A stretch of DNA of 64,000 bases from Rhizobium sp. BK196 (GCF_014193255.1 NZ_JACHZB010000003.1:434001-498000); one strand, 5' to 3'. Shown: positions 27,704-35,198, numbered from the stretch's first letter. Translations and numbers: made by a program. The notes: a model not told the origin generated them from the letters alone.

Positions 27704-27725
27704 GGGCGCTTTAGGCGCCCTTTTT
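27704..27725 (+). terminator. Intrinsic terminator
   Basis: GGGCGC / GCGCCC with a 5-nt loop is followed by TTTTT. It lies between the hypothetical gene ending at 27487 and the small membrane protein at 27768. Confidence 0.65.
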
Positions 27726-27767
27726 CTTTGCTCTTGGATGTGTTTTGATCCGACAGGGGGACCGAAC

Positions 27768-28052
27768 ATGACCTTTATACTTTTGATTATCGGGATGCTT
27801 ATCTGGCTGACGGTTGTCGGATTCTTCTTTTCGATCGGGTGGGAAGCCTGGGAGGCTAACAAACCAGCGCGGGCCTTTTTGTGGACAGCGATTGGGTGGC
27901 TTCTTTTGGTCGTTCCCTATGATTACGCATATGTTCATGGAGGCATAGCAGCTGGCGGTATGTGGCTCGTCGGATTTCTCCATTTCCCGCTCGTTTGCAC
28001 GATTTTGGGCGCAATCTACTTTGGACTGCGCCCCGCTCGTGACCTGGCCTAG
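27768..28052 (+). CDS. Small integral membrane protein
   Basis: A 94-residue protein with three predicted membrane segments: MTFILLIIGMLIWLTVVGFFF (1-21), AFLWTAIGWLLLVVPYDYA (about 38-56) and GMWLVGFLHFPLVCTILGAIY (about 66-86). The ATG follows a GGGGG ribosome-binding site 8 nt away. The size and shape would fit a phage-type holin-like or superinfection membrane protein, but no family motif is visible, so no function is assigned. Confidence 0.55.
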   Translation: MTFILLIIGMLIWLTVVGFFFSIGWEAWEANKPARAFLWTAIGWLLLVVPYDYAYVHGGIAAGGMWLVGFLHFPLVCTILGAIYFGLRPARDLA

Positions 28053-28195
28053 CCTCGGCCGGGCGTCGCGAGGCGGCTGCGTCGGAGCGGCCGGCGGCTC
28101 CGAATCCCCTAGGTTCATAGGTAGTTTGGTCGGTTTCAGAAACTTTCGAACAAACCAGTCATTAAGGTTGTATTTTGTGTTTTCGCTATCGTAAT

Positions 28196-28345
28196 TTTCT
28201 ACATAGAAAGCATAGGAAACATAGACTGTCTCCTATCTACGTGAGAAACTGTCAGATTAGATATATCTGATATATTGAGAACTGACAGTTCTCTAGGAAG
28301 CTCTGGCGCGCCCTATGCTCACTATGCTTTCTATGTTTCCTTAAA
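28196..28345. other. Candidate replication origin: inverted 9-bp-phased repeats around an AT-rich hairpin
   Basis: CATAG occurs at 28202, 28211 and 28220 (exactly 9 bp apart). Its complement CTATG occurs at 28313, 28322 and 28331 (again 9 bp apart). The outer 15 bases 28201-28215 and 28322-28336 are a perfect inverted repeat. Nested inside, 28243-28255 and 28282-28293 form a second inverted repeat (one base bulge). It surrounds an AT-rich centre with the palindrome AGATATATCT. The whole is symmetric about position 28268. Such iteron arrays beside an AT-rich melt region are typical of origins bound by an initiator. The role is inferred. Confidence 0.6.
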
Positions 28346-28954
28346 GTTGTGTGCTTGCCCTTCACTATCTAATCCGCAACGTCGTTTCAGTCTCTGCGGG
28401 CGGTGCCTCTCGCGGTTATCATGGCGGTTCATTTTCCCATCAGCGTTAGGGCTAACGGATCGGCTAATTTTGGTCCTGAGTAGGCAGGAGAAGCGAGAAC
28501 ATCACAAAACCATATTTGGAAACGATCTTTTCCTAAATAGATGATAGGCGGAGATTGCGGGAAGGAAATCCCGGCAGATGGTCGAGGGCTCGGAACCGTT
28601 CAGACCGAAACGCAAGAATGGCGGGTAAGTGGCAACGGTCATGGCATGCGGCGCACCTTCGTCCCTTTCCCGCGCCGCTGCGGCTTCCATCTTTCTGTCG
28701 CTGTTGCTCCTCATGGACAGATCGATTAACCTAATCTCACTCGGAGACGTTCCGGACGTAGAGGCAAGGCTGGCGTCATTGCTGGATTTGGCCGCCGAGG
28801 ATTTCCCAAAACCAACTTTTTGCGCACTGAGGATTAATATCCTCTATGCTGTGGGCTATGTCGCCTGTCGTGCAAAGGCTCCTTGGGGGCGCTTTGCTGA
28901 TCCCAGCTCCAGTCCTGTATTTTGCTGCATGATAGGCCGATTTTACACATTAAG
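28346..28954. other. About 600 bp with no supported gene
   Basis: Frames of 60-130 codons are open on both strands (for instance 28629-29033 plus and 28502-28714 minus), but they overlap one another and have no recognisable domain. I call none of them a gene. Confidence 0.4.
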
Positions 28955-28980
28955 AACCCGCCACAATTGGGCGGGTTTTT
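28955..28980. terminator. Bidirectional terminator-like hairpin
   Basis: AACCCGCC / GGCGGGTT with a 7-nt loop is followed by TTTTT on the plus strand, with a short T-rich tail on the minus strand. It lies 50 bp past the 3' end of the minus-strand gene at 29030-29257. Confidence 0.6.
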
Positions 28981-29029
28981 GTCTTGGTGTGTCGCGATTT
29001 CTTTCCCTCGGCCTATTGCCGGGAAAATC

Positions 29030-29257
29030 CTAGTGGAAAAACACGGCGTCCGGGCGTCTCTCCAGCGTGGCAGCTTTCGCTGCATCGCGGTTGGGCGCTC
29101 TCAGGTACCAGCCTTCAAAGTTGCCCGGTGCATCTACTTGTACGCACCAAAGAGGTTCGCCTGCCCCCCAGTGGACGCCAGATTTAGCGTACCCTCCAGC
29201 GTTCAAGGGGATGCGATGCAGGTAAGTGTTCGGATCTTTTCGCACGTAGCGGCTCAT
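29030..29257 (-). CDS. Small conserved-looking phage/island protein (75 aa)
   Basis: A 75-residue protein beginning MSRYVRKDPNTYLHRIPLNA and ending PDAVFFH. The ATG at 29257 is preceded by an excellent ribosome-binding site (TTTGGAGG, 8 nt upstream) and the gene is followed by a terminator-like hairpin. The aromatic-rich sequence with GWYLRAPNRDAAKAATLER looks like a genuine small phage protein, but I cannot name a family. Confidence 0.55.
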   Translation of the reverse strand: MSRYVRKDPNTYLHRIPLNAGGYAKSGVHWGAGEPLWCVQVDAPGNFEGWYLRAPNRDAAKAATLERRPDAVFFH

Positions 29258-29410
29258 AGTTCTGCCTCCAAAGGTCGCGTTTTATGTGTGGTGAGCGATC
29301 TTGCCCGATATCCCGGCCACATGCCGGGATACCGTGAAAGATCAAGCCTTCCCGCCGTCGATGACCTAGGCGGCGACAGCTAGGCATGCATCGCGAATAA
29401 CTTTCGTGGG

Positions 29411-29905
29411 GTGGCTTGCCGGGAATTCGCCATGTTCCTTGACATGGGTCGGCCACATTACATCGCAAGACATGTGGTCGCAGGAGCGGCCATTAAGAAA
29501 TCCGCCCGCTGGGTTCTGAATCGCGGCCTGGGCGAGGAGGAGGGCAAGGACGAAGGCTGGACCGAATACCTCGCGAAGGAAACGGCATTTGCGGCGCTCG
29601 GCAATCTGCCCTTCTTCCGCGATATGTCTGGCGGCTTCCAGGGCTACGGCGACGGCGGCGCTTATGGCTCCGTCCTGTCTGGCGGTGTTCGCGGCATCAA
29701 GGGCGTCTGGAATGTCGCTACCAGCGAGTTCACCGGCCGGAAGATAAAAAATTCCGATTGGGAAACCATCATTGCTGGCATCGGCATGGTTTCCGGCCTG
29801 CCGTCCGTTGCCTTGAACCGTATCCTTGACGCGGAATTGCGCTACCTACAAGGCGGCAAGGTTTCCACTGCCGATGTGCTGATGGGTAAAAACGTCAAGT
29901 GGTGA
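29411..29905 (+). pseudogene. C-terminal fragment of a large phage (ejection/internal virion-type) protein
   Basis: The 164-codon frame encodes SARWVLNRGLGEEEGKDEGW followed by LAKETAFAALGNLPFFRDMSG, GDGGAYGSVLSGG and a C terminus ending GKNVKW. From memory this is the style of the last segment of very large internal virion or polyvalent phage proteins (helical, with a F-F-R-D-M/I motif). The first ~15 codons look random and no ribosome-binding site precedes the ATG, so the 5' part of the gene is probably lost. A perfect hairpin follows 13 bp after the stop. Confidence 0.45.
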
Positions 29906-29918
29906 GGGGCAACTAAGC

Positions 29919-29948
29919 TGTGCCTAAGTTCGGGAAAACTTAGGCACA
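29919..29948 (+). terminator. Perfect 12-bp hairpin after the phage-gene fragment
   Basis: TGTGCCTAAGTT and AACTTAGGCACA form a perfect 12-bp stem with a 6-nt loop. There is no T-run, so it may be a degraded terminator or a protein-binding palindrome. Confidence 0.45.
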
Positions 29949-30378
29949 GAAACAAGCATGACCATTTCGAGCGAAGTATAACCCGGCGTCCTACCAAGGA
30001 GGCCGGGTTTACCACGCCAAGCGGTTTCAGGACGGCTTTTTGATGATCAAGGGGAAAAGGCCGCTGGGATAGTCGTGGAAAAGGTGAGCCATGGCGCGAC
30101 TGCCGGCATGTCGCATAGACGGCTGCGGCGCTCCGTCCTCGACTTCCTGCCACGGTCTTGGAATGGCCCAACTCCAAGGCTCTGAAAAGAGTCGCCGCAG
30201 TTGGACTGATACGAGTGGAGGCAGCACGAACTCTCAGGCGGGGCGATACCGACCAGAGTGGCCTAGAACCCGGCGCAGAAGCGAACGAAGACTTCTGAGG
30301 ACATTGGACGGCACAAGCAGGGCTGCGGGCTTCTGGCGGCGGGTGACTGAGGACTTGCGATCATCCGGTCCAGATCGA
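29949..30378. other. 430-bp gap with a second hairpin and a doubtful reading frame
   Basis: AACCCGGC (29980-29987) and GCCGGGTT (30002-30009) with an inner TCCT/AGGA pairing form another terminator-like stem with only a short T-run. A plus-strand frame at 30091-30417 starts with Cys/His (CRIDGCGAPSSTSCHG, zinc-finger-like) but then becomes low-complexity. It may be a relic and is not called a gene. Confidence 0.35.
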
Positions 30379-31587
30379 TTACTTAATATCACCTTCTGCC
30401 CACTTCGGCTCCCCTGACATCAGAAGTTGAAACTGGTCTGTCCATACAGTGCCCGACGCGGAAACCAATCCAATTCGCATTCTCCAACCGAGTCCGAGAT
30501 CTGGATACGAACTATGCAACTTCAACAAGAATGAGCCCACTTTGCCTCCGGGAACCACGAAAGCAGGCTCGAGGTTCTGCTCGAATGAACCGACTGAATA
30601 AGGAAGGTCGAAGTCATATGTATAGAGGGGTACAACCACACCCGGCTCGCCTCCCCTATATCCGCCGATCGACTGCACATCATAACTTAATTTTGTAATG
30701 ATCACATCAACGTCTTTTGATTGATTTTGTACAATAAATTCAAACGTTGGATAACGAATTCCCACGCAGTATTTAATCCAGTTCAATAGTATCTTTGCAG
30801 TACGTGTACCATCGGGACCTTGCGCTTTAAGCTCTTTCCATTCGGCCTCGCTTGGAATCATCTTACGGACAATATCCGGTCGCTTTCCGACAAATCCATG
30901 ATTTACCGAGATGTCTATGTACGGTAGGAGCGTTTGCTTTCCACTTGTCTCTAAAAACTTTTTCCAAGCACGCGCCGTGTGTACATCCGCGTCAGCCATA
31001 TCGCCATCGAACATCGAGTCGACCTGCTCCATGCACTCGCCTCCTTTTCGTTCCGTGAACCAGCGGCGATCCATCATGAAAGTCTTGATAAATCCGGGTT
31101 CGAATTCTTTCGTAGAGAAGCTCTTTTGCTCGCTGGTCTCAACAAACGTCGTTCTTGCGGACGCAAGTCCAAAACGGACAAGTGTCAACTGAGGCTGTTC
31201 GGCCATATCTCCTGCCAAAGCCGGAGTAATCAATCCACCAATTTCTTGGCTTGGAGATGGATAAGGCCATGCTCCTGGCACAACACGGTATTTTGTCTCC
31301 CAAAAGAAATAAATCATTACTACAAGATAGGTTAACGCTAATATAATTACGAATCTGTACCTTCGACGTAGTCCGGCCGTTTGAACTCGCCGATTAAATC
31401 CGACAGGTTGTTGGGTTCTCGTTTGTGGCCATACGCCGATTATTGCAAGACCTGATGCTATAGTGAACACAGTGGCAAAATGACCTTGAATGAAACCGCT
31501 CACAGTTACGAAATTATTGATGGTGGTGGCAAATGCTGTGACAAAGCCGAATATCGCCAGCGCTAACTGCAACGGTTTAGTTTCCAT
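30379..31587 (-). CDS. Membrane-anchored protein of unknown function (orphan cargo)
   Basis: A 402-residue protein. Two or three N-terminal membrane segments (about 7-24, 30-52 and 79-95) are followed by a ~300-residue soluble domain rich in beta-type sequence (..TFEFIVQNQSKDVDVIITKLSYDV.., ..AFVVPGGKVGSFLLKLHSSYP..), probably extracytoplasmic or cytoplasmic as one unit. The start is supported by a near-perfect anti-16S complement (GGAGGTGATC) 4 nt upstream. The gene is clearly AT-richer than neighbours, with codons unlike the host. It is alone on this strand between phage remnants and the second AlpA operon. Function unknown. Confidence 0.7.
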   Translation of the reverse strand: METKPLQLALAIFGFVTAFATTINNFVTVSGFIQGHFATVFTIASGLAIIGVWPQTRTQQPVGFNRRVQTAGLRRRYRFVIILALTYLVVMIYFFWETKYRVVPGAWPYPSPSQEIGGLITPALAGDMAEQPQLTLVRFGLASARTTFVETSEQKSFSTKEFEPGFIKTFMMDRRWFTERKGGECMEQVDSMFDGDMADADVHTARAWKKFLETSGKQTLLPYIDISVNHGFVGKRPDIVRKMIPSEAEWKELKAQGPDGTRTAKILLNWIKYCVGIRYPTFEFIVQNQSKDVDVIITKLSYDVQSIGGYRGGEPGVVVPLYTYDFDLPYSVGSFEQNLEPAFVVPGGKVGSFLLKLHSSYPDLGLGWRMRIGLVSASGTVWTDQFQLLMSGEPKWAEGDIK

Positions 31588-31858
31588 CGGTGATCACCTC
31601 CCGATGTTATTTAGCATTACCTTATATTGTCTACAACTTCTTACGACTGCAAGCTCTCGCATTGATAGTCGCTGCCCGAAACGATGATCGGCGGTCGTTC
31701 TTGATGACGACTGACGGCTTTCACTAAGTTTGGGATTAGCCGGGGGCGTTCCCCTACAGCAGGTTCTCGCACCCGCTTCTCGTGATTGGCGTCATTGAGC
31801 AGTCGTCGGGCCACTGACGAGCAACCGATGGGGTATCTGCGGGCTGTTTATGGCTGTC
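31588..31858. other. Intergenic stretch upstream of the orphan membrane gene
   Basis: The AT-rich part near 31600-31640 probably holds the promoter of the membrane protein gene. No coding frame is supported. Confidence 0.3.
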
Positions 31859-31886
31859 AATCGGCGTCCAAAATTGGACGCCGATT
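31859..31886. repeat. Perfect 13-bp inverted repeat, possible IS-end relic
   Basis: AATCGGCGTCCAA and TTGGACGCCGATT face each other across two bases. The arrangement, with TTTGCACGCCGG shortly downstream (31912-31923), recalls the terminal regions of some IS21-family elements, but no transposase remains and the match is from memory only. Confidence 0.35.
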
Positions 31887-32078
31887 ACCCCGCCAAGGGG
31901 GTCAAATAAATTTGCACGCCGGAACACAGACAGACGACCCGAAATCATAAGCGCCACGGCCTACGCCGGATGGATACCTTCCTGCCGGTGGCCTTGCGGT
32001 ATCTTCCGCCGATCTGTGGCGGCGATCCTCGGCTTATTGCCGGGAATAGCTCTACCCTCGATCCTGGGCGGTGCCGAT

Positions 32079-32193
32079 GCTGGCTTGCTCTGCCCTGTAT
32101 GGCCGACGTGTCGTTCGTGCCAACTGTTGGCCCGTATGAGTAGATTCACCGGGGCGATTACCTCGGATCGAGATCGAAAGGAAACCCCTCGCA
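32079..32193 (+). promoter_or_regulatory. Duplicated structured leader, copy B (upstream of second AlpA gene)
   Basis: It aligns with 20680-20794 over its full length. The hairpin at 32155-32176 keeps all eight pairs of copy A despite two double substitutions (A-T for G-C at the third pair, C-G for T-A at the fifth). It retains the GAT loop and 3-nt bulge. The AAAGGAAA ribosome-binding site follows directly. The two operons are therefore probably under the same control. Confidence 0.6.
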
Positions 32194-32481
32194 ATGACTT
32201 CCCGACTTATTGACTTGGCGGCCGTCCTGGCCCGCGTTCCTGTCAGCAAGCGCACGCTCGGCCGCTGGTGCGCGGATGGCACATTCCCACGCCCTATCCG
32301 TTGCGGCCGTCGTGTCGTCTGGCATAATGGCGACGTGTCGGCGTGGATTGAAAGGATGCGCGCTGCTGATGCTGCCGATTTGGCGGCGCACGGCCTGCCC
32401 GTTTACGCCCATGGCGACGGCGGCGATATCGTTCGCGCGGCCAAGGCAACCGCCACCAAGGAGGCTCGCGCAAATGGCTAA
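32194..32481 (+). CDS. AlpA-like helix-turn-helix regulator 2
   Basis: A 95-residue AlpA/excisionase-type protein. DLAAVLARVPVSKRTLGRWCADGTFPRPIRCGRRVVWHNGDVSAWIERM shows the helix-turn-helix and the RxxxW wing typical of the family. It is distinct from the first AlpA copy (20795), yet sits behind the same leader. Its stop overlaps the start of the next gene by 8 nt (ATGGCTAA), indicating translational coupling. It may be the excisionase, given its position near the right end, but this is not shown. Confidence 0.75.
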   Translation: MTSRLIDLAAVLARVPVSKRTLGRWCADGTFPRPIRCGRRVVWHNGDVSAWIERMRAADAADLAAHGLPVYAHGDGGDIVRAAKATATKEARANG

Positions 32482-32998
32482 GCTCGATGCCGCTGCGATC
32501 AATGCCCGCGTTGAAGGCGTTCGCAAGAACGTTATGAGCGTCCCAATATATTCGACAAAGCAGCCTGACGTTAGCGGCGCTCTCACGGCGCTATCCGACA
32601 TTCTCGGAACTATCGCAGTCTCTTTCGAATTGCTCGGCCATGCCGAAACCGGCGCTGCAATGTTCTCCCGCTGGTCTGGCGAGTTGCGGGCGCTCGTGCC
32701 AATCGAGAGCCGGCCATTGACGCGGGCCGATCTGGCGGAGCGCCTGGACATGGTGGAATTGGACATTCCGGGTCTTGTCGCTCGGGGCATCATTCCGGCC
32801 GCCAGTATCGCAATTGGCAATTCGGTCGGCTGGCCGGATCTTCCGGGCTGGACTGACAATATCCAAGCCAAACTGGAAGGGCTGCGTATCGCGCACGTTG
32901 ACGCTGGCGTGAAGGTTCCGACGTGGTTGCAGCGCCGGGCGGCTCCAATGTCGGTGCTGGTGCCCATTTCTGCCGCAGTCGATGACAACGACATTTGA
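32474..32998 (+). CDS. Hypothetical protein coupled to AlpA 2
   Basis: A 174-residue soluble protein beginning MAKLDAAAINARVEGVRKNV, with a helical N-terminal half and LTRADLAERLDMVELDIPGLV near residue 82. I do not recognise a family. The ATG at 32474 lies inside the last codons of the AlpA gene, and codon use matches the neighbouring replication genes rather than the AT-rich cargo. It probably functions with AlpA 2 in regulation or excision of the element. Confidence 0.6.
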   Translation: MAKLDAAAINARVEGVRKNVMSVPIYSTKQPDVSGALTALSDILGTIAVSFELLGHAETGAAMFSRWSGELRALVPIESRPLTRADLAERLDMVELDIPGLVARGIIPAASIAIGNSVGWPDLPGWTDNIQAKLEGLRIAHVDAGVKVPTWLQRRAAPMSVLVPISAAVDDNDI

Positions 32999-33360
32999 TG
33001 GCCTGACATGCCGTTGATGCTTGATGACTGGAAGCGCGGCGCGGAACTGCCCAACGGGGTGGGACTGCGCCGATGCAATTGCCGATAGCTGGGACAGGGC
33101 CAGGCTTGATGCATTTGTGCACGCCACTGTGTGGGACTTCCCTCCGAAGCTGTGGCCGACTCCTGGCCCACGCGCTCGGCGGTCATTAGCCGGGCTAGGC
33201 GCAATCCTCGGCCGCCAGCCTTGCCGTTCCTATCCCCTCCATCTCCGGGCACTCGCGCAAAGCTAGTTTTCAGCTTCGGCCTTGGCGTCAGCAACAATGC
33301 TCGCCAGAGCGCGCCGAATGCGGATTATCTTGGAAAGCACTTTCACGACCGTGCGGCGCG
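32999..33360 (+). other. 360-bp gap, possible frameshifted gene remnant
   Basis: A start at 33008 reads MPLMLDDWKRGAELPNGVG then stops. The next frame continues WDCADAIADSWDRARLDAFVHATVWDFPPKLW before becoming unnatural. This could be one short gene broken by a frameshift after AlpA 2. No family is recognised. Confidence 0.3.
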
Positions 33361-33552
33361 CTAGGCCGTTCGGCCCGTGTCAGAAGTGAGTACGCCGGTA
33401 ATGCAAGTAAGCACGAACGGGAAGCAGGTAAGTGCCCCCAGCTTATAGAACATCGGCAGTTCGCTTTTATTCGGAACGCCGTAGATCATGAAAGCGACGC
33501 CGAAGAAGCCAACGACAGATAACAGCAAAGTGGCAGATAGATGAGTGAGCAA
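33361..33552 (-). CDS. Possible small two-pass membrane protein
   Basis: A 63-codon frame opening at a TTG, with two hydrophobic segments (LSATLLLSVVGFFGVAFMIYG and FYKLGALTCFPFVLTCITGV). The frame is open 16 codons further upstream (..YFLVEAKNDSRL..) without ATG or GTG, so it may be a 5'-truncated fragment. No ribosome-binding site is evident. It is the last candidate gene before the right attachment site. Confidence 0.35.
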   Translation of the reverse strand: MLTHLSATLLLSVVGFFGVAFMIYGVPNKSELPMFYKLGALTCFPFVLTCITGVLTSDTGRTA

Positions 33553-33627
33553 TCTCGAATCGTTTTTAGCTTCAACAAGAAAATATCGGCATCGCTGACG
33601 CTAAGGGTGCGACATTTAGTCAATGTC

Positions 33628-33680
33628 GTCCACAGTAGCCTACTGTCGTCCATTGGACCGCATGGGACAGCGCATGGGTC
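33628..33680 (+). promoter_or_regulatory. Putative integrase arm-type sites, right end
   Basis: GCATGGGAC at 33660 and GCATGGGTC at 33672 are 12 bp apart, preceded by GTCCAC (33628) and GTCCAT (33648) within repeated TGTCGTCCA. They mirror the sites at 15088-15152. In the excised circle both clusters would flank the attP core. Confidence 0.5.
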
Positions 33681-33748
33681 TGAAGGGTTTTTCAAACGTA
33701 AGGCATCACTAATATGCCAGTGTTTCCAGGGTCTGTAAGGGAATTATA

Positions 33749-33763
33749 ATGGCGGAGAAGATG
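33749..33763. repeat. Right attachment site (attR core, inside tRNA-Ser)
   Basis: The same 15 bases as 14986-15000. They form the acceptor-stem 3' strand, discriminator and encoded CCA of tRNA-Ser on the minus strand, so the tRNA stays complete after integration. Confidence 0.85.
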
Positions 33764-33839
33764 GGATTCGAACCCACGATACCCTCTCGGGTATACTCCC
33801 TTAGCAGGGGAGCGCCTTCGACCACTCGGCCACCTCTCC
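33750..33839 (-). tRNA. tRNA-Ser(GCT)
   Basis: A 90-nt class II tRNA on the minus strand. The acceptor 5' strand GGAGAGG pairs with CTTCTCC (one G-U), the anticodon loop is CTGCTAA with anticodon GCT, and a long variable arm (TATACCCGAGAGGGTAT) is present. GGTTCGAATCC is the T loop, and a discriminator G is followed by an encoded CCA. It reads codons AGC/AGU. Its 3' end is the integration target of the adjacent element. Confidence 0.96.
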
Positions 33840-33980
33840 GGTGGGAGCCCTGATATGGGTATTCACCGGCACGATCAAGCTTTTTTTGCAGTTTTCACAC
33901 GTCCTTTATTTAGGTGGCAAACGCGATTGTGACGGTTCAAAACTGAAACTGCCTGCAGAGCCAAGCGAGCTGGCTCCGCC

Positions 33981-35198
33981 TTAGCCCAGCAATTGCTTCA
34001 GATCGACGGAGGGATCAGCGAGCATCGCCCGATCCGGATTAATGCCTGATTCCAACATCTTCTTGCCCGTCACATAGGCTTTTGCATCGTTGATGGCGTC
34101 GACGGCGATCAGCTTGCCCTCGCGGAAATACCAGACGGAGCTTGCTCCTTCGCGGGCGCCGGGGCGCAGCAGCGTGTCGTCGTAGCCCATATTGAAGCCG
34201 GCGATCTGCAGTTTCACATCATACTGGTCAGACCAGAACCAGGGTTTCGGGTCATAGGGTTCGTTTCCGCCGGCGATGACGGCGGCGGCGGCGTCCGCCT
34301 GATCGACGGCGTTCTGGACCGATTCGAGCCGTATTCGACCGCCCTGCCACGGCAGACTTGCGCAGTCTCCCGCCGCATAAATCGACGGATCAGACGTGCG
34401 GGCGAATTCATCGACGATGATTCCATTGCCGACTTCGAGCCCTGCCTCCTTGGCGAGGAGATCGTTCGGCACCACGCCGATGCCGACGATGACGAAATCC
34501 ACATCGATGATGCTGCCATCGGAAAGCTCGGCGCCGGTTACCCGGCCATTCTTGCCTACAAGATGCTTCAGGCCAGTCTTTTCGCGAATCGTCACGTCGT
34601 GGCTCTTATGGATCGCGCGCATGATGTCGGCCGTTTCCCTGGCGGCGACACGCTGCAGGATACGGTCGGCCATCTCGATAACGGTCACTTCAAGACCGAG
34701 ATGGCGGGCGACGGCGGCAGCCTCAAGACCGATATAACCGCCGCCGATGATGAGGACACGGCGGCCGGGGCGCATTTCCCCTGCCAGCAGATCGGCATCA
34801 CGCTTATCGCGGGCGACATAGACGCCTTCGAGATCGCCGCCGATGGCCGCAGGCAGGCGGCGGGGCGTCGAGCCCGTCACGATTGCCAGCGTGCCATAGT
34901 CGAGAGTGGAGCCATCCTGCAGCAGAACCTGCTTCGCATCGCGCTTGATCTGCTCGGCCCAGGTCGAAAGGCGGATCTCGACATTATTGTCTGGATACCA
35001 ATGCTCGGGGCGGAACAGCAGGCGGTCGAAGGCCATTTCGCCGAGCAGATACTTCTTCGACAGAGGCGGGCGCTGGTAAGGAAGCACGTCTTCGGCGCCA
35101 ATCAGCGTAATCGGACGCTCATCCTTCAGCGCACGCAGCTTGGCTGCCAATGCGAAGCCTGCCTGCCCCGCGCCGATGATCACCAGTCTGTCCGTCAC
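33981..35198 (-). CDS. FAD-dependent ferredoxin/rubredoxin reductase-type oxidoreductase
   Basis: A 405-residue flavoprotein of the ferredoxin-NAD(P) reductase group (ThcD/CamA-like). The FAD-binding GAGQAG (9-14) starts the protein, RVLIIGGGYIGLEAAAVAR is the NAD(P)-binding Rossmann motif and YAAGDCA contacts FAD. A reductase C-terminal domain follows. It passes electrons from NAD(P)H to a small Fe-S protein; the partner is not adjacent. The GTG at 35198 is preferred: it follows GGGAG at good spacing and starts right at the conserved strand. An ATG at 35255 would add 19 atypical residues. Confidence 0.88.
   Translation of the reverse strand: MTDRLVIIGAGQAGFALAAKLRALKDERPITLIGAEDVLPYQRPPLSKKYLLGEMAFDRLLFRPEHWYPDNNVEIRLSTWAEQIKRDAKQVLLQDGSTLDYGTLAIVTGSTPRRLPAAIGGDLEGVYVARDKRDADLLAGEMRPGRRVLIIGGGYIGLEAAAVARHLGLEVTVIEMADRILQRVAARETADIMRAIHKSHDVTIREKTGLKHLVGKNGRVTGAELSDGSIIDVDFVIVGIGVVPNDLLAKEAGLEVGNGIIVDEFARTSDPSIYAAGDCASLPWQGGRIRLESVQNAVDQADAAAAVIAGGNEPYDPKPWFWSDQYDVKLQIAGFNMGYDDTLLRPGAREGASSVWYFREGKLIAVDAINDAKAYVTGKKMLESGINPDRAMLADPSVDLKQLLG

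Larger units (their letters stand above)
14986..33763. mobile_element. P4-type integrated element in tRNA-Ser(GCT), about 18.8 kb
   Basis: The region is bounded by a perfect 15-bp direct repeat (ATGGCGGAGAAGATG) at 14986-15000 and 33749-33763. The right copy is the 3' end of a tRNA-Ser gene, including the encoded CCA. A P4-family tyrosine integrase lies 174 bp inside the left end. Inside are AlpA-like regulators, a primase/helicase, a candidate origin, broken phage genes and defence-like cargo. No gene inside is a rhizobial core gene, and parts (25.1-26.9 kb, 28.1-28.4 kb, 30.4-31.6 kb) are visibly AT-richer than the flanks. It could be a phage satellite, an integrative plasmid-like element or a decayed prophage island. 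Confidence 0.88.

Noticed and set aside
28201..28336. CRISPR-like array
   Set aside because: The repeated units are only 5-9 bp, contiguous and inverted around a centre. There are no spacers and no cas genes.
28629..29033. 134-codon plus-strand frame
   Set aside because: Random-looking composition, overlapped by competing frames, and it runs through a terminator hairpin.
30091..30417. 108-codon frame with CRIDGCGAPSSTSCHG at its start
   Set aside because: The zinc-finger-like start is suggestive, but the rest is low-complexity and no ribosome-binding site or family is seen.
15174..33763. Intact prophage
   Set aside because: No complete capsid, portal, large terminase, tail or lysis genes are present, only fragments; the element is better described as a satellite-like or decayed island.
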